Assembly (NCBI GenBank): GCA_003152315.1 | Contig: PLZV01000020.1 | Location: 71,997 to 135,996 of the forward strand | DNA length: 64,000 nt | Source: Verrucomicrobiota bacterium | GTDB lineage: Bacteria; Verrucomicrobiota; Verrucomicrobiia; Palsa-1439 | Direction of reading: 5' to 3' | Translations under genes and position numbers: made by a program | Shown: positions 17,673 through 29,303 of the stretch, one piece after another | How positions within the stretch are numbered: the stretch's first letter is position 1 | Layout of the letters: each line of letters starts with the position of its first letter | The notes under the pieces: model-generated | What the model was told of the DNA's origin: nothing | The model's database searches: none | The model's input: the letters and a program-made list of their open reading frames with translations, nothing else

Positions 17673-20426
17673 TTACCTCCGTTCTGCGAAGTTGGCGTAC
17701 GGGGAGACTTCCGCGGCGCGTAAGTCAGCGCCCTTCTCGGTTGGGCGCAGGCAGAGCGCCAGCACGTTCGTTTTGCCTGCTCCAAAATCGAGCCAGCATT
17801 CGGGCAAATAATACTCGCGTTGCGGCCCAACGTCCCAGTAGCGCCCCAGCGCATGGCCGTTGAGATAAATAAAGCCGTTGCCCGAGCAATCCAACAACAG
17901 ACGCCACGGCACCCAGACGTCGGCTGGCGTCGGCGGCAGCGCGAATTCCATCCGATACCATGTTGCCAGCGCTTCGGGGGCGACCGATGGGGCGTTCTTG
18001 CCCTTGCGCTCAATCACTTTCTTTGTGTCCAACTCGACCTTGTTCCAACCCCTCGCCTCGGTGCCGCCCCACCAGTTCCCCACAACGCCATCGAGTTGAC
18101 GCGCAAGTTCGAGCTTCAACTCAACACCTTCGATTTTGCCGCCCATCAGGCGCACACCGCGTGTCAACCCGCCGCTGCCGACCTTGTTGCTGACAACCGC
18201 CGCGATGACATTGACACCGGGCTTCAGTTGCCGTGCAACGTCCGTGTTCAATGGCTGTTGTCCGTCCGCAGTCCTGCCGACTTGCTCACCATTGACGTAC
18301 ACCGTACTGAAACCTTCAATGGAGTCGAAGACCAGCCTGGTTCTTCCAGCCTTGATCGCCTCTCCGGTCAATTGCACCTGGGCGCGAAACACGGCGGTCG
18401 CGTTCTTCCCGAATAGAATCCGCGCGGCCGGATTTTTCGGACCGAGCGCGCCGGGCTGGTCGAGTCCCACGAAATCAGCAATCGTTTCGTCATCGAGGGC
18501 GAAACTATCCCACTTCGAATCATCGAAATCCGCAGCGATTTCGCGCTTTCCGTCGCCCGCGGCCAACAGCTTCACGCGCCATTGTTCGAGCGGCGTGCTC
18601 AGCCCGGCGCGCGACGACAGTAAGACGGAGCGAATGCCGGGCAAGTCGGCCATCCGCGACCCACTGTTGGCTTGCCCGCGGTTCTCATAAAGCGCGAGCA
18701 GGTCGTTGTCACCCGCGCGCAATGCCTGGCCCACGGCCACCAGCGGGTCGGATGACACGATAAGCTTCCCGTTGAGTTGGAGCACGACCTTGTCGGTCGT
18801 GGACAAATCGAGCGCCAGGTAGCGGAACTTTCCCAATTCCTCTGGCGCAAGTTGGAATCTCGAGCGGTATAGTACGAATCGCGAGTCGTTTACGCCCTTG
18901 TCGGGGAGTAATTCCCCCGGCTGGAGCGGAGTCCAATCGCTCCCGCCGGATTCGGAACGCTTGAGCGCTGTCTGGATTCGCACCGCAGGAGGGACCGTGG
19001 CGGGTCGTTCGGGCGCGGCCAACGGCTTCGGCAGCCATTCGCCCTTCGCAGCCTCCGTCACGCCCTTGGGAAGATACAGAATCTTGAACCCGCCGGGTGC
19101 CAGGTCGTACTCGAATTGTAACGCGTCGCCTTCGCCCGATTTTACGGTGGCGGAACCGTGATGCGCCTTCGTCCGCGATTGGTTGCGGCAAAACACGAAA
19201 GTGTCGCCTCGCGCCCCGCGGCGGATGGTAATGGCGACATCCTCGTCGGCAGGTACCGCTTCGGCAGGTACCAGACGGGAGCGTGCGAGGCTCGGGCCGT
19301 GTTGCTGGAGCATGAGACCGATGGCTTTTACGGCGAGATACTTGTCGCCGACGCCGCCCGATTCGCGGATGGGGGCGAAATAATCGTACGTGGAGAGCTG
19401 GTCGCGCGAGGCCCAATCGCCGAAGTTTGACCCGCCAAAGAGCATGTAGTAGTTGAGAATCGTCGTGCCGTCTTGAAGATTGAGTAACGTCAGGTGATTG
19501 ATCTGGACGGCATCCATACCCTCCTGGTCCTCGCTCAACTGATGGCCGACCTGCGCGAACCAGCCGCCCTGCAATTCCGGCACGATGACCGGAGCGTTGG
19601 TTTGCGCGGCGTGCAGCGCATGCAGCCGGTCTTCGACGGCCTTCATGTTCCAGCGCGGATACATGTTTGAACCATCGAAGACATTGCGCAGCCGCTCGTC
19701 GTTGCTGCCGCGGCACTGTTTCGTCCAACAGGTGAAGATTGGCACCTCGATTCCGTTGCCGGTGGCGTAATCGTAGAGAGCCCGCAAGTGATTGACGCGC
19801 GCGTCTTCGGGCATTTCGCGATACAGGTCATACTCGTTCTCGATCTGGAACAGAATGACGCCGGCCTTGCCTTTCGGTTTTCGTGTCACCTGCTCGGCGG
19901 CGACCACGGGACACACGACATCGTACCAGTGTTTCGACCAGGCGAGATAAACCGGATCATCGCTGCGCAACCATACGGGACGCTTCGGCTGCGCGGGTTT
20001 CAGGGTCAGCAGCCATCGCGGGAAACCGCCGCCGTCCCACTCGGCACAGATGTATGGCCCGGGACGGACGATGGTGTACAATCCAAACTCCTCGTGCGCC
20101 ATCCGCAGCCAGGCCTTCAGGTCGCTGAGATCGAATCGGGAGAAATCGTCCAGCCCGCGGGGCTGGTCCCGCTCGTACCAATTCCACGGCACGTAGGTCT
20201 CCACCGTGTTGAAGCCGGCCTCCTTGATCTTGCGGAACCGGTCACGCCACAACGCCGGCGGGCAGCGCGTGTAATGGAACGAACCGCTGAAGATTAGCAT
20301 GTCCTTCCCGTCGATCGTCACGCATTGCCCGTCGTAATGGATGCGGTCCGGGTGAGGGAAACTGATCGGCTCGCTGTTGACTGAGACAGCGAACAGCATC
20401 ATGGTCAGAAGATAGATGGTTTTCAT
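17673..20426 (-). CDS. GH35 beta-galactosidase, secreted
   Basis: A 917-residue retaining beta-galactosidase with a signal peptide (MKTIYLLTMMLFAVSVNS). It should remove terminal beta-galactose, for example from RG-I galactan side chains. The TIM barrel begins with IHYDGQCVTIDGKDMLIFSGSFHYTRCPPALWRDRFRKIKEAGFNTVETYVPWN (a GH35 hallmark). RPGPYICAEWDGGGFPRWLL follows, then the acid/base Glu198 in QIENEYD and the nucleophile Glu in VIVPELQGGWFAQVG. C-terminal jelly-roll domains contain the GNGFIYLNGHALGRYWDVGPQREYYLP motif. ATG at 20426 is chosen for the signal peptide. It lies in an operon after a Gfo/Idh/MocA gene and before the DUF1961 gene. Confidence 0.92.
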   Translation of the reverse strand: MKTIYLLTMMLFAVSVNSEPISFPHPDRIHYDGQCVTIDGKDMLIFSGSFHYTRCPPALWRDRFRKIKEAGFNTVETYVPWNWYERDQPRGLDDFSRFDLSDLKAWLRMAHEEFGLYTIVRPGPYICAEWDGGGFPRWLLTLKPAQPKRPVWLRSDDPVYLAWSKHWYDVVCPVVAAEQVTRKPKGKAGVILFQIENEYDLYREMPEDARVNHLRALYDYATGNGIEVPIFTCWTKQCRGSNDERLRNVFDGSNMYPRWNMKAVEDRLHALHAAQTNAPVIVPELQGGWFAQVGHQLSEDQEGMDAVQINHLTLLNLQDGTTILNYYMLFGGSNFGDWASRDQLSTYDYFAPIRESGGVGDKYLAVKAIGLMLQQHGPSLARSRLVPAEAVPADEDVAITIRRGARGDTFVFCRNQSRTKAHHGSATVKSGEGDALQFEYDLAPGGFKILYLPKGVTEAAKGEWLPKPLAAPERPATVPPAVRIQTALKRSESGGSDWTPLQPGELLPDKGVNDSRFVLYRSRFQLAPEELGKFRYLALDLSTTDKVVLQLNGKLIVSSDPLVAVGQALRAGDNDLLALYENRGQANSGSRMADLPGIRSVLLSSRAGLSTPLEQWRVKLLAAGDGKREIAADFDDSKWDSFALDDETIADFVGLDQPGALGPKNPAARILFGKNATAVFRAQVQLTGEAIKAGRTRLVFDSIEGFSTVYVNGEQVGRTADGQQPLNTDVARQLKPGVNVIAAVVSNKVGSGGLTRGVRLMGGKIEGVELKLELARQLDGVVGNWWGGTEARGWNKVELDTKKVIERKGKNAPSVAPEALATWYRMEFALPPTPADVWVPWRLLLDCSGNGFIYLNGHALGRYWDVGPQREYYLPECWLDFGAGKTNVLALCLRPTEKGADLRAAEVSPYANFAERR

Positions 20427-20464
20427 TGTTGCCGGGCAAATGCGGGTTCGTTTCGTCAATGAGA

Positions 20465-21756
<1,292 letters not shown>

Positions 21757-21760
<4 letters not shown>

Positions 21761-24411
21761 TTTGCCTCCGATACGGGTGCCTCATTTGCCGGCAGATAAT
21801 CACCAACCAGTTGCAGCAACTCGATGGCGTTCAGGCACCATTGTGACGTCTCGTTGGTGGAAATCCTGCGGATCTCATCCATCGGTGCGGGCACGTCCGC
21901 GCTGTCGATATGGCTCCAGGCGAAGCGCACCCGTCCCGGGTCGCGACCCAGGAATTCTTTCCAAGCTCGCCCGCCCAGGGCCGGATCCTTGTTTACGAAG
22001 GCTGCGTAAGCTGTCATACGCGCGAATTGGGGGCCGCGACCCGTGGTGATCGTTCCGCCCAAAGCCTTCCGTTGCTCATCGGCCGGCGCCTGCAGGTAGC
22101 GGCAATACTGCAGCCACGCCTCGTTCCACTCGCGCTGATTCATGAGCGGGGTCAATTCCATCATGAGTTCGGGGCCGCCCATCAGCGCCGCAAGATGGGG
22201 AATGTCCACATTGTCGTGGAGCTGATACAAGAGGCCGGTCTTTGGATCGTAACCGTAGTTGCCGCCGGAGAAGAGCTTTTTGGGCATCGTGGCAATGCAT
22301 TTCATGCCAACGAGGATCTTGTTGCGGTACTTCGTATCGCCCGTGCGCTCCCACGCGGCAAGCCAGTTGCCGCAGAAGGCAAACCAATCGGGACCGATGC
22401 GGACGTGGGTCGGGTATTTCTTGTCCGTTTCGATTTTGCGGAGCGGATCGACTTCCAGGAGCGCATAGTCGGCGTCGACAACTTCATTCATCAGGTCGCC
22501 GACACGCTCATCGGTCGTGAGGTAATAGTAGAAGCGCTTGAGCTGCGCCTGGCTGATGCGCGCCTCCTTGGCGCCGCAACCCCAATGGCGGACATTATGA
22601 CGCGAGCCGAGACCCGCGAAACGTCCGAGATGGTACACATCGACTTCCTGTGTTTGGCGCGTCATGGCCTCCGCCATGCGGAAGACGTCAGCACGGCCCG
22701 TTCGCAAGAAGCTGTACCAGAGCCAGAGATCGGGCACCAGTTCGGTGTTGGCCCAGGCATAGCCGCCGATATCGTAACGCCATTCGTGACGCTCATCGTC
22801 GTAGGTATGCATCACGTCGCCGTAATCCCAGAATCCATACCATCGCCGCTGCTCGATTTGCTCCTGATAGAAGGTGATCGCCCGGTCAAGGTCGTCCTCA
22901 AGCCGTTGCTTTCCCGCGGTGGAACGGTCGGGCAGACTCCAGACGCCGAACACGGGGATCGAATGGTAATATCCAGGCGCGCAAACAAGGTGGGGCGGTT
23001 GGGCGCCGGCCCTGGCAAGACTCAGAAGATCATCGTTCGCCGGCACCTCGCCAAACGGACGCAGGACCAACTCAGTCGTTCGCGCCACGCCGGTGGCCGT
23101 GCTGAAGCCGGGTTCGATATCCTCGTAGGAGGCCTCCAGGCCATGTTCCTTGATGTCGTAGTGGCGCAGGTCCATTGCCGGTGAGTCCGGTGACCATAGC
23201 CATAGCGTCAATTCCGCGGCGGCGGTGGCCGCGTTGTGAATCTCCAGTTCGGTCGGCGCGAGTTGCCAGAAGTTTTTCAAACCCAGCGCCAGCCCTCCGC
23301 TGGTGTCACCCACAAACACCAGTCCCAACGCCCGATGGCCCGCGGCGGCATTGATCCAACAACTCTTCGGGTTCGTGCGTTTTTGAATCGAGAACGAGTC
23401 GGGGGAGATTTGCACCAGCTTGTAGTCGTCCCACACGGCCATCATCTCGACGTTTTCCTTGTCGGGGAGAGCCTCAAGGTTGGGAATGGGCTTCCCTTCG
23501 ATTTGCGCCTTGTACAGGTCGGGAGCCGGGTTGCGGCGTCCCGCGATCACGCGCAACGGCTCCGCGAACATGCCCGTTTCCCCCGCCAACCGCACGTGAC
23601 GGTTATGCACCTGTTCGCGCATCGGCACGTTGAATCGAACACCCAAGCCGCGAATGAAATCCTTCTCCTGATCGCCATCGAACACGAACGAGTGCACCAT
23701 CCTGACGGTATCGACGCCCGCAAAGAAGTACAGGCGCACCACGAATGGCAACCACGCGCGGCCGGCCGCTTCCGACCAATGCTCGCCCTCGATCTTGACG
23801 ACGGCCCGCACCGGCCCCGCCTGCTCCAGCACGGCGGATCGGATGCGGCTGACGAACTCCACCTCGCGAGTCGTGTGCTGTATTTCGTAGTCTGATCGGT
23901 CTTCCAGAACGCATATCAGCCTGCCGTGTTCTCCGACGACGCGTCCACCAATGGAAATCGAATCAATAAAATGTTGCCCCTGCTTTGGAATCCGACACTT
24001 TACGTGGCCTGTATCAACTTCTATGAATTCCTTGGTTTCCGCGGCTTTCATGGGAGTCTCGGGGGCAGCCGAGTTCCCATGAGAAAGAGTCAGCGGTCCG
24101 CGCGCTTCAGGCGTGGCAGCGACGGCATGACCGGTCCACTTCAGCGACCCATCGGGCCAATAAGCCAGGGGCCAACTCTGCACCGACAGTGGTTTCCCGT
24201 CCGTATCCGAGAGGGCGAAGGTCGCGCCCTTCGTGATGGCACCTTGCGGCCAGGGCACCCCCCAACTGACACCAACTCGGGCGGGGGGAGGTGCGCGGTC
24301 AAGCCAGTCCAGCGTTACGGTTCCTTCCTTTGAGGGTGCCGCTTGAACGGAGCAAAAGGCCACGCTCGCCAGGAATAGATGCATGGGAAGGCAGTTCTTC
24401 ATTGAGGTCAT
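21757..24411 (-). CDS. Exo-rhamnogalacturonan lyase family protein (PL26/YetA-like), secreted
   Basis: A protein of about 884 residues with a signal peptide ([24 protein letters not shown]). The order of domains fits the PcRGLX/YetA family. An N-terminal barrel contains [23 protein letters not shown] and [20 protein letters not shown] central beta-sandwich follows. A C-terminal alpha/alpha toroid carries [34 protein letters not shown] and [32 protein letters not shown]. Family members release disaccharides from RG-I chain ends. ATG at 24411 has GGAGAGAAG upstream; ATG at 24402 is an alternative. It leads the operon PL26-oxidoreductase-GH35-DUF1961, a compact RG-I degradation unit. Confidence 0.85.
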
Positions 24412-24607
24412 CGCTCTTCTCTCCAGCGCGCGCCGCTTCGGTCTGTGCATTCTCACCGTAGCCCGGTAATTCGTCAATCACACGCTTCGTAGAGTCGAGA
24501 TGCCGGTCGCGAAGCGCCCGGCCGGGTTAGGTGGCTAGCGTATCCTTTCATCACAATGGTTCCGGTTTGTCGTCGCGTGAGGAAACTGGAGCGCAGCCCG
24601 CAGAGAA

Positions 24608-24625
24608 GTTCACCGAGTCGTGAAC
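24608..24625. promoter_or_regulatory. Palindrome GTTCAC-N6-GTGAAC upstream of RG operon
   Basis: A perfect 6-base inverted repeat between the stop of the beta-strand-repeat gene (24694) and the start of the PL26 operon (24411). A related sequence, with similar bases continuing about 25 nt beyond the palindrome (TTGTTGTA), is at 44374-44391, and another palindrome with one extra spacer base is at 57271-57289. Each lies about 190-240 bases upstream of a minus-strand start. It could be an operator; it lacks the U tract of a simple terminator. Confidence 0.45.
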
Positions 24626-24693
24626 GAGGCATTTGTTGTTGTACTGCCCAATAATCGCCGCGCGACTGCGCTCTTCAACTTAATGACCGTCGG

Positions 24694-27309
24694 TTACGGA
24701 ACGAGCACCCGAATCCGATAGTACCGTGACGGCTTGTTGGTCGCTCCACCGGGATCCACCATGTTGGTCAGCGTGCCGAGTCCAACCCCTCCACTAAGGA
24801 TGTTGCTTACGCCGGTGCTTGTGAAGTTGTTGCTGCTATAGCTGCCGTTGGCCGTGCCCGTGGTGAACTCCAGCACGTTCGTGCGGGACGCCATGGGTGG
24901 AGTGGTGCTGCTATCACCACTGGCTCCCAGATAGCTGACGAAGACATCGGTGTTGCCGTTCGTTTTCACGATGCCAGTGATGTGGACGTAGGCCGCAGCA
25001 TTGGTCGGATTGAATCCCGCCAGGAACTGGTTGGTGTTGCTCATCCCTTTGCCAAGCGGATCGGCGCCCGGTCCGCTGAATGCCGGATTCGCCAGTTCGC
25101 CCGCTGTGAAATACTGGTTCTGCCAGGTGGTAAATGGATCCGTAGCCGTGCAAGTGGGGCAGCCGACAACCAGATTCACCTGGTGGGGTGTCGTGATACT
25201 AATGGTGTACGTGAACGCAGGGTCCGGTACAGTGCCGATGGTCAGGATTGTCGGACTGCCATTGGTAGTCAACGTGCCGCCGTAGGTAAACAATGTATAT
25301 GTCGAATTGGTGATACCGCCCCCATCGAGAACGTTGAGTGTGCCATCCAGCGTCAGGTTGCCGCCCACCGCCGCCAAATCCGTACCGGCGCCCGCGTGAA
25401 AGCTAAGAATCGTGCCCGAGGTTATCGTCAGGTTATTACTGAAGGTGAGGGTTCCGGGCGCGGCATTGGTGCCGGGCGCCAGAGATGCCAAACTGCCCAA
25501 GGTCAGGTTGCCCTTGACGCTGCCAAAACCACGCAAGATCTGGTTAGTTACTCCTCCCCCAAGGGTCGCACCACCGCTCGTCTGACCTGAGAAGTCAAGC
25601 AGGCTGCCTGTCCCAATGGTAATGCTGGCGCTATTGGAGATCGAGCCATCTCCAGCGATTGCCAGCACACCGGCATTGACTGTCGTGGGGCTGGTGTACG
25701 TGTTGGTGCCTGTCAATGTGACTGTGCCCGTCCCGACTTTGGTAATGGCCAGCGGCCCATTGGCGGCGGCGGGATCGGTGTTTAGAATACTGCCCGAAAA
25801 CAGGCTGCTGGCATTGTTGTTGCCGACAACAATGGTTTTCGTACCGGCGCCGTTGAAGCCTTCGATGATGCCCGAACCCGAAAGGCCGTTGACATTATAT
25901 GTGCCGTTGGAATTCACGGTGCGCAGACCCACCACAGCATTTGACCCGACAAACAAATTGCCTACGCCGGGGCCGAACGGGAACCAGCCGCCAAAGTTTA
26001 CGTCGAGCGTGCCCTCGTTAATAAGCGTGTCACCCGTATAGGTGGCGTTGGTGCCCTGAACCCGGAGCGTGTACGTGGGGAAAACTTTGACGAAACTACC
26101 GGCACCAGACAACAGGCCGGAATAGGTGGTAAAGGTGCCACGATTGCTGCCGACAGTCAATGTAACGGCCTGGCCGGCGGTATTGGTCAGGCCAATGCCA
26201 GCGATCGAGGAGCCCGCGTTGCCAAGAGCACCCAGTGCACCGAAAGTAGCCGAGGTGATATTACTGAACACGACACCGCCAACGGCATTCGAGGTGGAAA
26301 CCGAGGGGCCGCTCAGCGCCAGGGAATTGGCCACAACGACTTGCCCGGAGACAACCGTCGCGAAGCCGCTGATGCCGCCGAACGTGTTGGTTCCTGTCAG
26401 AGTCAACTGTCCCGCCCCCACTTTGTTCAGGCTGAGCGTACCAGCTGTGCTGGTATTCCGGATAGTTCCCGAGAACAAGCTGCTGACATCCCCATAGCCC
26501 ACCGTCACCGTCCTCGTGTTGCCCGCCGCGCTGTTTCTGTCCACGATTCCTGAGCCGGACAAGCCGTTCATGCTCGTATTTATATTGTTGATGAACAGGG
26601 TCCCGCCGGAGTTGACGATGACGTTGCCTTTGCCCGGGCCGAATGGCAGCGGGTCAACGAATCCCGCGCCGTTAATGCCAGACTGAAGAATAGCGCCGCT
26701 ATTGATGACGGTATCGCCGGCATACGTATTTGTGGAAGCCCTGAGAATGACCGTGTAACTGCCGTTTACGATAAGACCTCCGACACCACTGACCAAGCTG
26801 GTTATGGTCAACGAGCCGGTGCCGGCACCTGTAAACGTGGTGTTGGTATTCAGGATCACCCCGCCAATGGAGAGAGTCGCATTGTTGGCGTTAAGCTTCA
26901 CCACCTGTGGGAGAGCGCCACCCGTGCTGGTGGCGAACACCAAGTTGCTGCCGAGCAATGTCGAATTCGACGCAGTTCCACTGTAGATAAGTTGGTTCAA
27001 CAGAAACCCGTTGTTGGCAGCCGTGCCGAGGTCGTTGGTGCTGTTGATATTGGCGGCGCCATCAAAGCTAATGGTGTAGTTCTGCGAGCCGCCCGCCGTT
27101 GGCGCCGCCACCGTGGCCAGATTGTTGCTCCACGTGGTGGCATCGCTCCACGGTCCATCGACCGTGTTGGTGCTGGACCAAAAAGTCTGCGCCCGCACCG
27201 GGCCCGTCAATGCCGACAGTAGTGCGACCACCACCACGGCGGCGACCCAGACGACACGCATGGACGATTCGGAAATCCCCAAGTCAAACTTCCTCGTGAT
27301 CATTGCCAT
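24694..27309 (-). CDS. Large surface protein with autotransporter-associated beta-strand repeats and C-terminal YYRIRVLVP module
   Basis: About 871 residues. A signal peptide (VVWVAAVVVVALLSALTGPVRAQ) is followed by repeated beta-strand units of the passenger-associated type, for example LNKVGAGQLTLTGTNTFGG, ITKVGTGTVTLTGTNTYTSPTTVNAGVLAIAGDG and YAGDTVINSGAILQSG. These predict a long beta-helix on the cell surface. There is no autotransporter translocator barrel. Instead the last ~145 residues form a module (DPFTTWQNQYF, GADPLGKGMSNTNQFLAGFNPT, GATNKPSRYYRIRVLVP) about four-fifths identical by eye to the end of the 57427-59922 protein. ATG at 27303, better placed after GAGGAG, is an alternative start. 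Function unknown; adhesion or polysaccharide binding is plausible. Confidence 0.8.
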   Translation of the reverse strand: MAMITRKFDLGISESSMRVVWVAAVVVVALLSALTGPVRAQTFWSSTNTVDGPWSDATTWSNNLATVAAPTAGGSQNYTISFDGAANINSTNDLGTAANNGFLLNQLIYSGTASNSTLLGSNLVFATSTGGALPQVVKLNANNATLSIGGVILNTNTTFTGAGTGSLTITSLVSGVGGLIVNGSYTVILRASTNTYAGDTVINSGAILQSGINGAGFVDPLPFGPGKGNVIVNSGGTLFINNINTSMNGLSGSGIVDRNSAAGNTRTVTVGYGDVSSLFSGTIRNTSTAGTLSLNKVGAGQLTLTGTNTFGGISGFATVVSGQVVVANSLALSGPSVSTSNAVGGVVFSNITSATFGALGALGNAGSSIAGIGLTNTAGQAVTLTVGSNRGTFTTYSGLLSGAGSFVKVFPTYTLRVQGTNATYTGDTLINEGTLDVNFGGWFPFGPGVGNLFVGSNAVVGLRTVNSNGTYNVNGLSGSGIIEGFNGAGTKTIVVGNNNASSLFSGSILNTDPAAANGPLAITKVGTGTVTLTGTNTYTSPTTVNAGVLAIAGDGSISNSASITIGTGSLLDFSGQTSGGATLGGGVTNQILRGFGSVKGNLTLGSLASLAPGTNAAPGTLTFSNNLTITSGTILSFHAGAGTDLAAVGGNLTLDGTLNVLDGGGITNSTYTLFTYGGTLTTNGSPTILTIGTVPDPAFTYTISITTPHQVNLVVGCPTCTATDPFTTWQNQYFTAGELANPAFSGPGADPLGKGMSNTNQFLAGFNPTNAAAYVHITGIVKTNGNTDVFVSYLGASGDSSTTPPMASRTNVLEFTTGTANGSYSSNNFTSTGVSNILSGGVGLGTLTNMVDPGGATNKPSRYYRIRVLVP

Positions 27310-27334
27310 TTCTCCTCGACACTCCGATTGTTCA

Positions 27335-27346
27335 TTGATCGATCAA
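27335..27346. promoter_or_regulatory. Perfect palindrome TTGATCGATCAA upstream of surface-protein gene
   Basis: A 12-base perfect palindrome 26-37 bases upstream of the start at 27309, in a 150-base gap between two minus-strand surface-protein genes. The location is suitable for an operator overlapping the promoter or 5' leader. No regulator is assignable. Confidence 0.35.
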
Positions 27347-27459
27347 CAACGTTCGCAGGCCTGCACGTCCGCGCTCCCCGTCAGACGGCTTCATTGGAGG
27401 GAGCGGCACCCTCGCGTTCCGAAGCTGGCTGCGCAATCAGGCTCTTCCCCGCCGGACGG

Positions 27460-28914
27460 TCATTTCGTGACTGGCGACCGCCGAACGCGTCGGACCAGCA
27501 TCATCAGGCCGAGGCCACCGAGCGCCAGTACCAACGAAGAAGGCTCGGGAACCACGGTCAGGACGACATCATTGCCCGTCCCGCCAAAGTAGGAGATCTG
27601 CAAGTCCGTGCCGCCCGCGACGATGATGCCACCCTCGTTTAATCCGGCAAACGTGCCCAGCACCGCGTTGCCGGTCATGTTCGTTATAATATCGAACTTG
27701 TCGCCAAGATTCGGCGTATAGCCCAGGCTGACGTCCAGCACGCTGTTGCTGACATTGATGAAACCGCTGCCACTGACGAGCGTGGAATCGTACTGGCTGC
27801 CGATGGCGAGACCGTTCAACTCCACGTTGTAGTTGGAGTTGGACGTCAGCGTTATACCCAGACCGCCGCTCAACGTTAGCAGGCCGGGGCTGTTGCCGGG
27901 CGACAGCGTGCCCCCGTTGCTGACGATCAAGCTTGCGGTCGACGCGAGTAGAATCGTCCCCGTGCCGCCGAGCGTGCCGCCAGCGTTGACAGTAAAGTTT
28001 CCCAAACCGGCCGTCTGCGTGCCGTTGAACAAGAGCGTGCCGCCATTCACATTCATGGTGCCCGTGTTGTTCATGGAGCCGCCGAGAACCTGCGTACCCG
28101 TGCCGGTCTTGATAACAGTCAGTGTCCCCGCGCTTTGGACGAGGTTCCCGGAAAAGTTGCCACTGGCGTTGTTGTTGCCCACCGTCAGTATCCTGCCGCC
28201 TGAGCCAACCTTCGTGACAGCTCCGCCGCCAGACAAGCCGTTAACACTCACACTCCCGTTGTTCATTTGGAGCGTGGCACCGTTGGCAATGGTCACGTTG
28301 CCCTTCCCGCTGCCGGACGGCAGGAAGTCACCCGTTGCGTCGAGGGTGCCGTTGCTGATTGTCGTGTCACCGGTATATGTTTGAAGAACCGTGAAGCGCA
28401 TGAGGCTGACACCAGTCTTGGTCAGGCCAAAGCTGCCCGAGATGACGCCGTTGATCAGCAGCGGGTTGCTGCCGCCAGTGTTCACCTGGAAGGTTGAATT
28501 CTGTTGCAACGAGATATTCAAATTAACTGTCTCGGTGCCGGAGTTCACGATGAACTGGGGGTTGGTACCGCCCAAGCTGATGCTGTTCCCGCTCAGGAGG
28601 AATTGACCGCCGTTGATGACGATATTGTTGAACTGTGTGCCAGCGGCGAAATCGTTCGTGGTGTTCCGGGACCCGCCAGTGACGGGAGCGTTAAAGGTCA
28701 GCGAATCGTTGGCAACCGGCGCCGTGGTGGCAACCCAGTTCAAATTCGACGACCACCAGCCATCATGGTCCGCCGTATTGCCGTTCCATACATCCTGGGC
28801 CTGTGCTCCGATGCACGACAGAAGCAGCAGTGCCATGCCCGCAACGCTGACGCCACGCCATGCGGGCGGGGACGGTTTTCGGGTTGCGATTTCATATCGT
28901 TGAAGACAGCTCAT
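27460..28914 (-). CDS. PEP-CTERM surface protein with autotransporter-associated beta-strand repeats
   Basis: A 484-residue exported protein. ATG at 28914 follows GGTGAGGAA, a good ribosome site; signal peptide through MALLLLSCIGAQAQ. The body has beta-strand repeat units (ITKTG-like GLTKTGVSLMRFTVLQTYTGDTTISNGTLDATG, VIKTGTGTQVLGGSMNNTGTMNVNGGTLLFNG). The C-terminus VVPEPSSLVLALGGLGLMMLVRRVRR is a PEP-CTERM sorting signal: VPEP, hydrophobic helix, basic tail, normally processed by an exosortase. No exosortase is in the window. It is probably released to the cell surface or matrix. It is adjacent to the related repeat protein but ends in a different sorting signal. Confidence 0.87.
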   Translation of the reverse strand: MSCLQRYEIATRKPSPPAWRGVSVAGMALLLLSCIGAQAQDVWNGNTADHDGWWSSNLNWVATTAPVANDSLTFNAPVTGGSRNTTNDFAAGTQFNNIVINGGQFLLSGNSISLGGTNPQFIVNSGTETVNLNISLQQNSTFQVNTGGSNPLLINGVISGSFGLTKTGVSLMRFTVLQTYTGDTTISNGTLDATGDFLPSGSGKGNVTIANGATLQMNNGSVSVNGLSGGGAVTKVGSGGRILTVGNNNASGNFSGNLVQSAGTLTVIKTGTGTQVLGGSMNNTGTMNVNGGTLLFNGTQTAGLGNFTVNAGGTLGGTGTILLASTASLIVSNGGTLSPGNSPGLLTLSGGLGITLTSNSNYNVELNGLAIGSQYDSTLVSGSGFINVSNSVLDVSLGYTPNLGDKFDIITNMTGNAVLGTFAGLNEGGIIVAGGTDLQISYFGGTGNDVVLTVVPEPSSLVLALGGLGLMMLVRRVRRSPVTK

Positions 28915-29303
28915 TTCCTCACCCTCCAGTCGTACTTGAGAATTCAGGGCAGTCACGGGGTTCCGGGGAAACCGCAGGCGTTGAAAATACATCCGAATTA
29001 TCCCAGACATTACGACACATGACCCGTGCTCTCGCTTGCACCTTAGTTCTCGGTTGTCTACTCGCTCGACATCCCGCCGTAGGACTAAACTACTGCCCTA
29101 CCACTGGAATCATTATGTAACAATTCCGCCCTAAGTTGTCAATGACAAATGTAAATGTAACTGAAAATTACTATGTTATTTACACTAAGAGCGTGGTTTG
29201 CCCAATCCAATCGAGAAAACATGCGTCAAGCAAAGCGACAAATACTCTCTAACTTGCTGCCAATAGGACTGTTATCCGCCATGGACGGCATGATGTTACA
29301 TAG
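28915..29303. other. Intergenic region with TGTAA-rich elements, no gene
   Basis: About 390 bases with no convincing coding sequence. It should hold the promoter of the PEP-CTERM gene (minus strand). The part at 29112-29185 is AT-rich and contains several TGTAA/TTACA elements (ATTATGTAACAATT, AAATGTAAATGTAAC, TATGTTATTTACACT), resembling those upstream of the genes at 13081 and 14238. Confidence 0.5.
29112..29185. promoter_or_regulatory. Cluster of TGTAA/TTACA operator-like elements
   Basis: Repeated TGTAA half-sites lie about 200-270 bases upstream of the PEP-CTERM gene start at 28914. They resemble the palindromes near 13839 and 16717 but do not form one perfect palindrome. The common TGTAA core upstream of three exported-protein genes suggests, but does not prove, one shared regulator. 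Confidence 0.35.

Noticed and set aside
17660-18013. Long N-terminal extension of the DUF1961 gene
   Set aside because: It overlaps the GH35 end, is Arg/Cys/Ser-rich and would hide the evident signal peptide starting at 17659.
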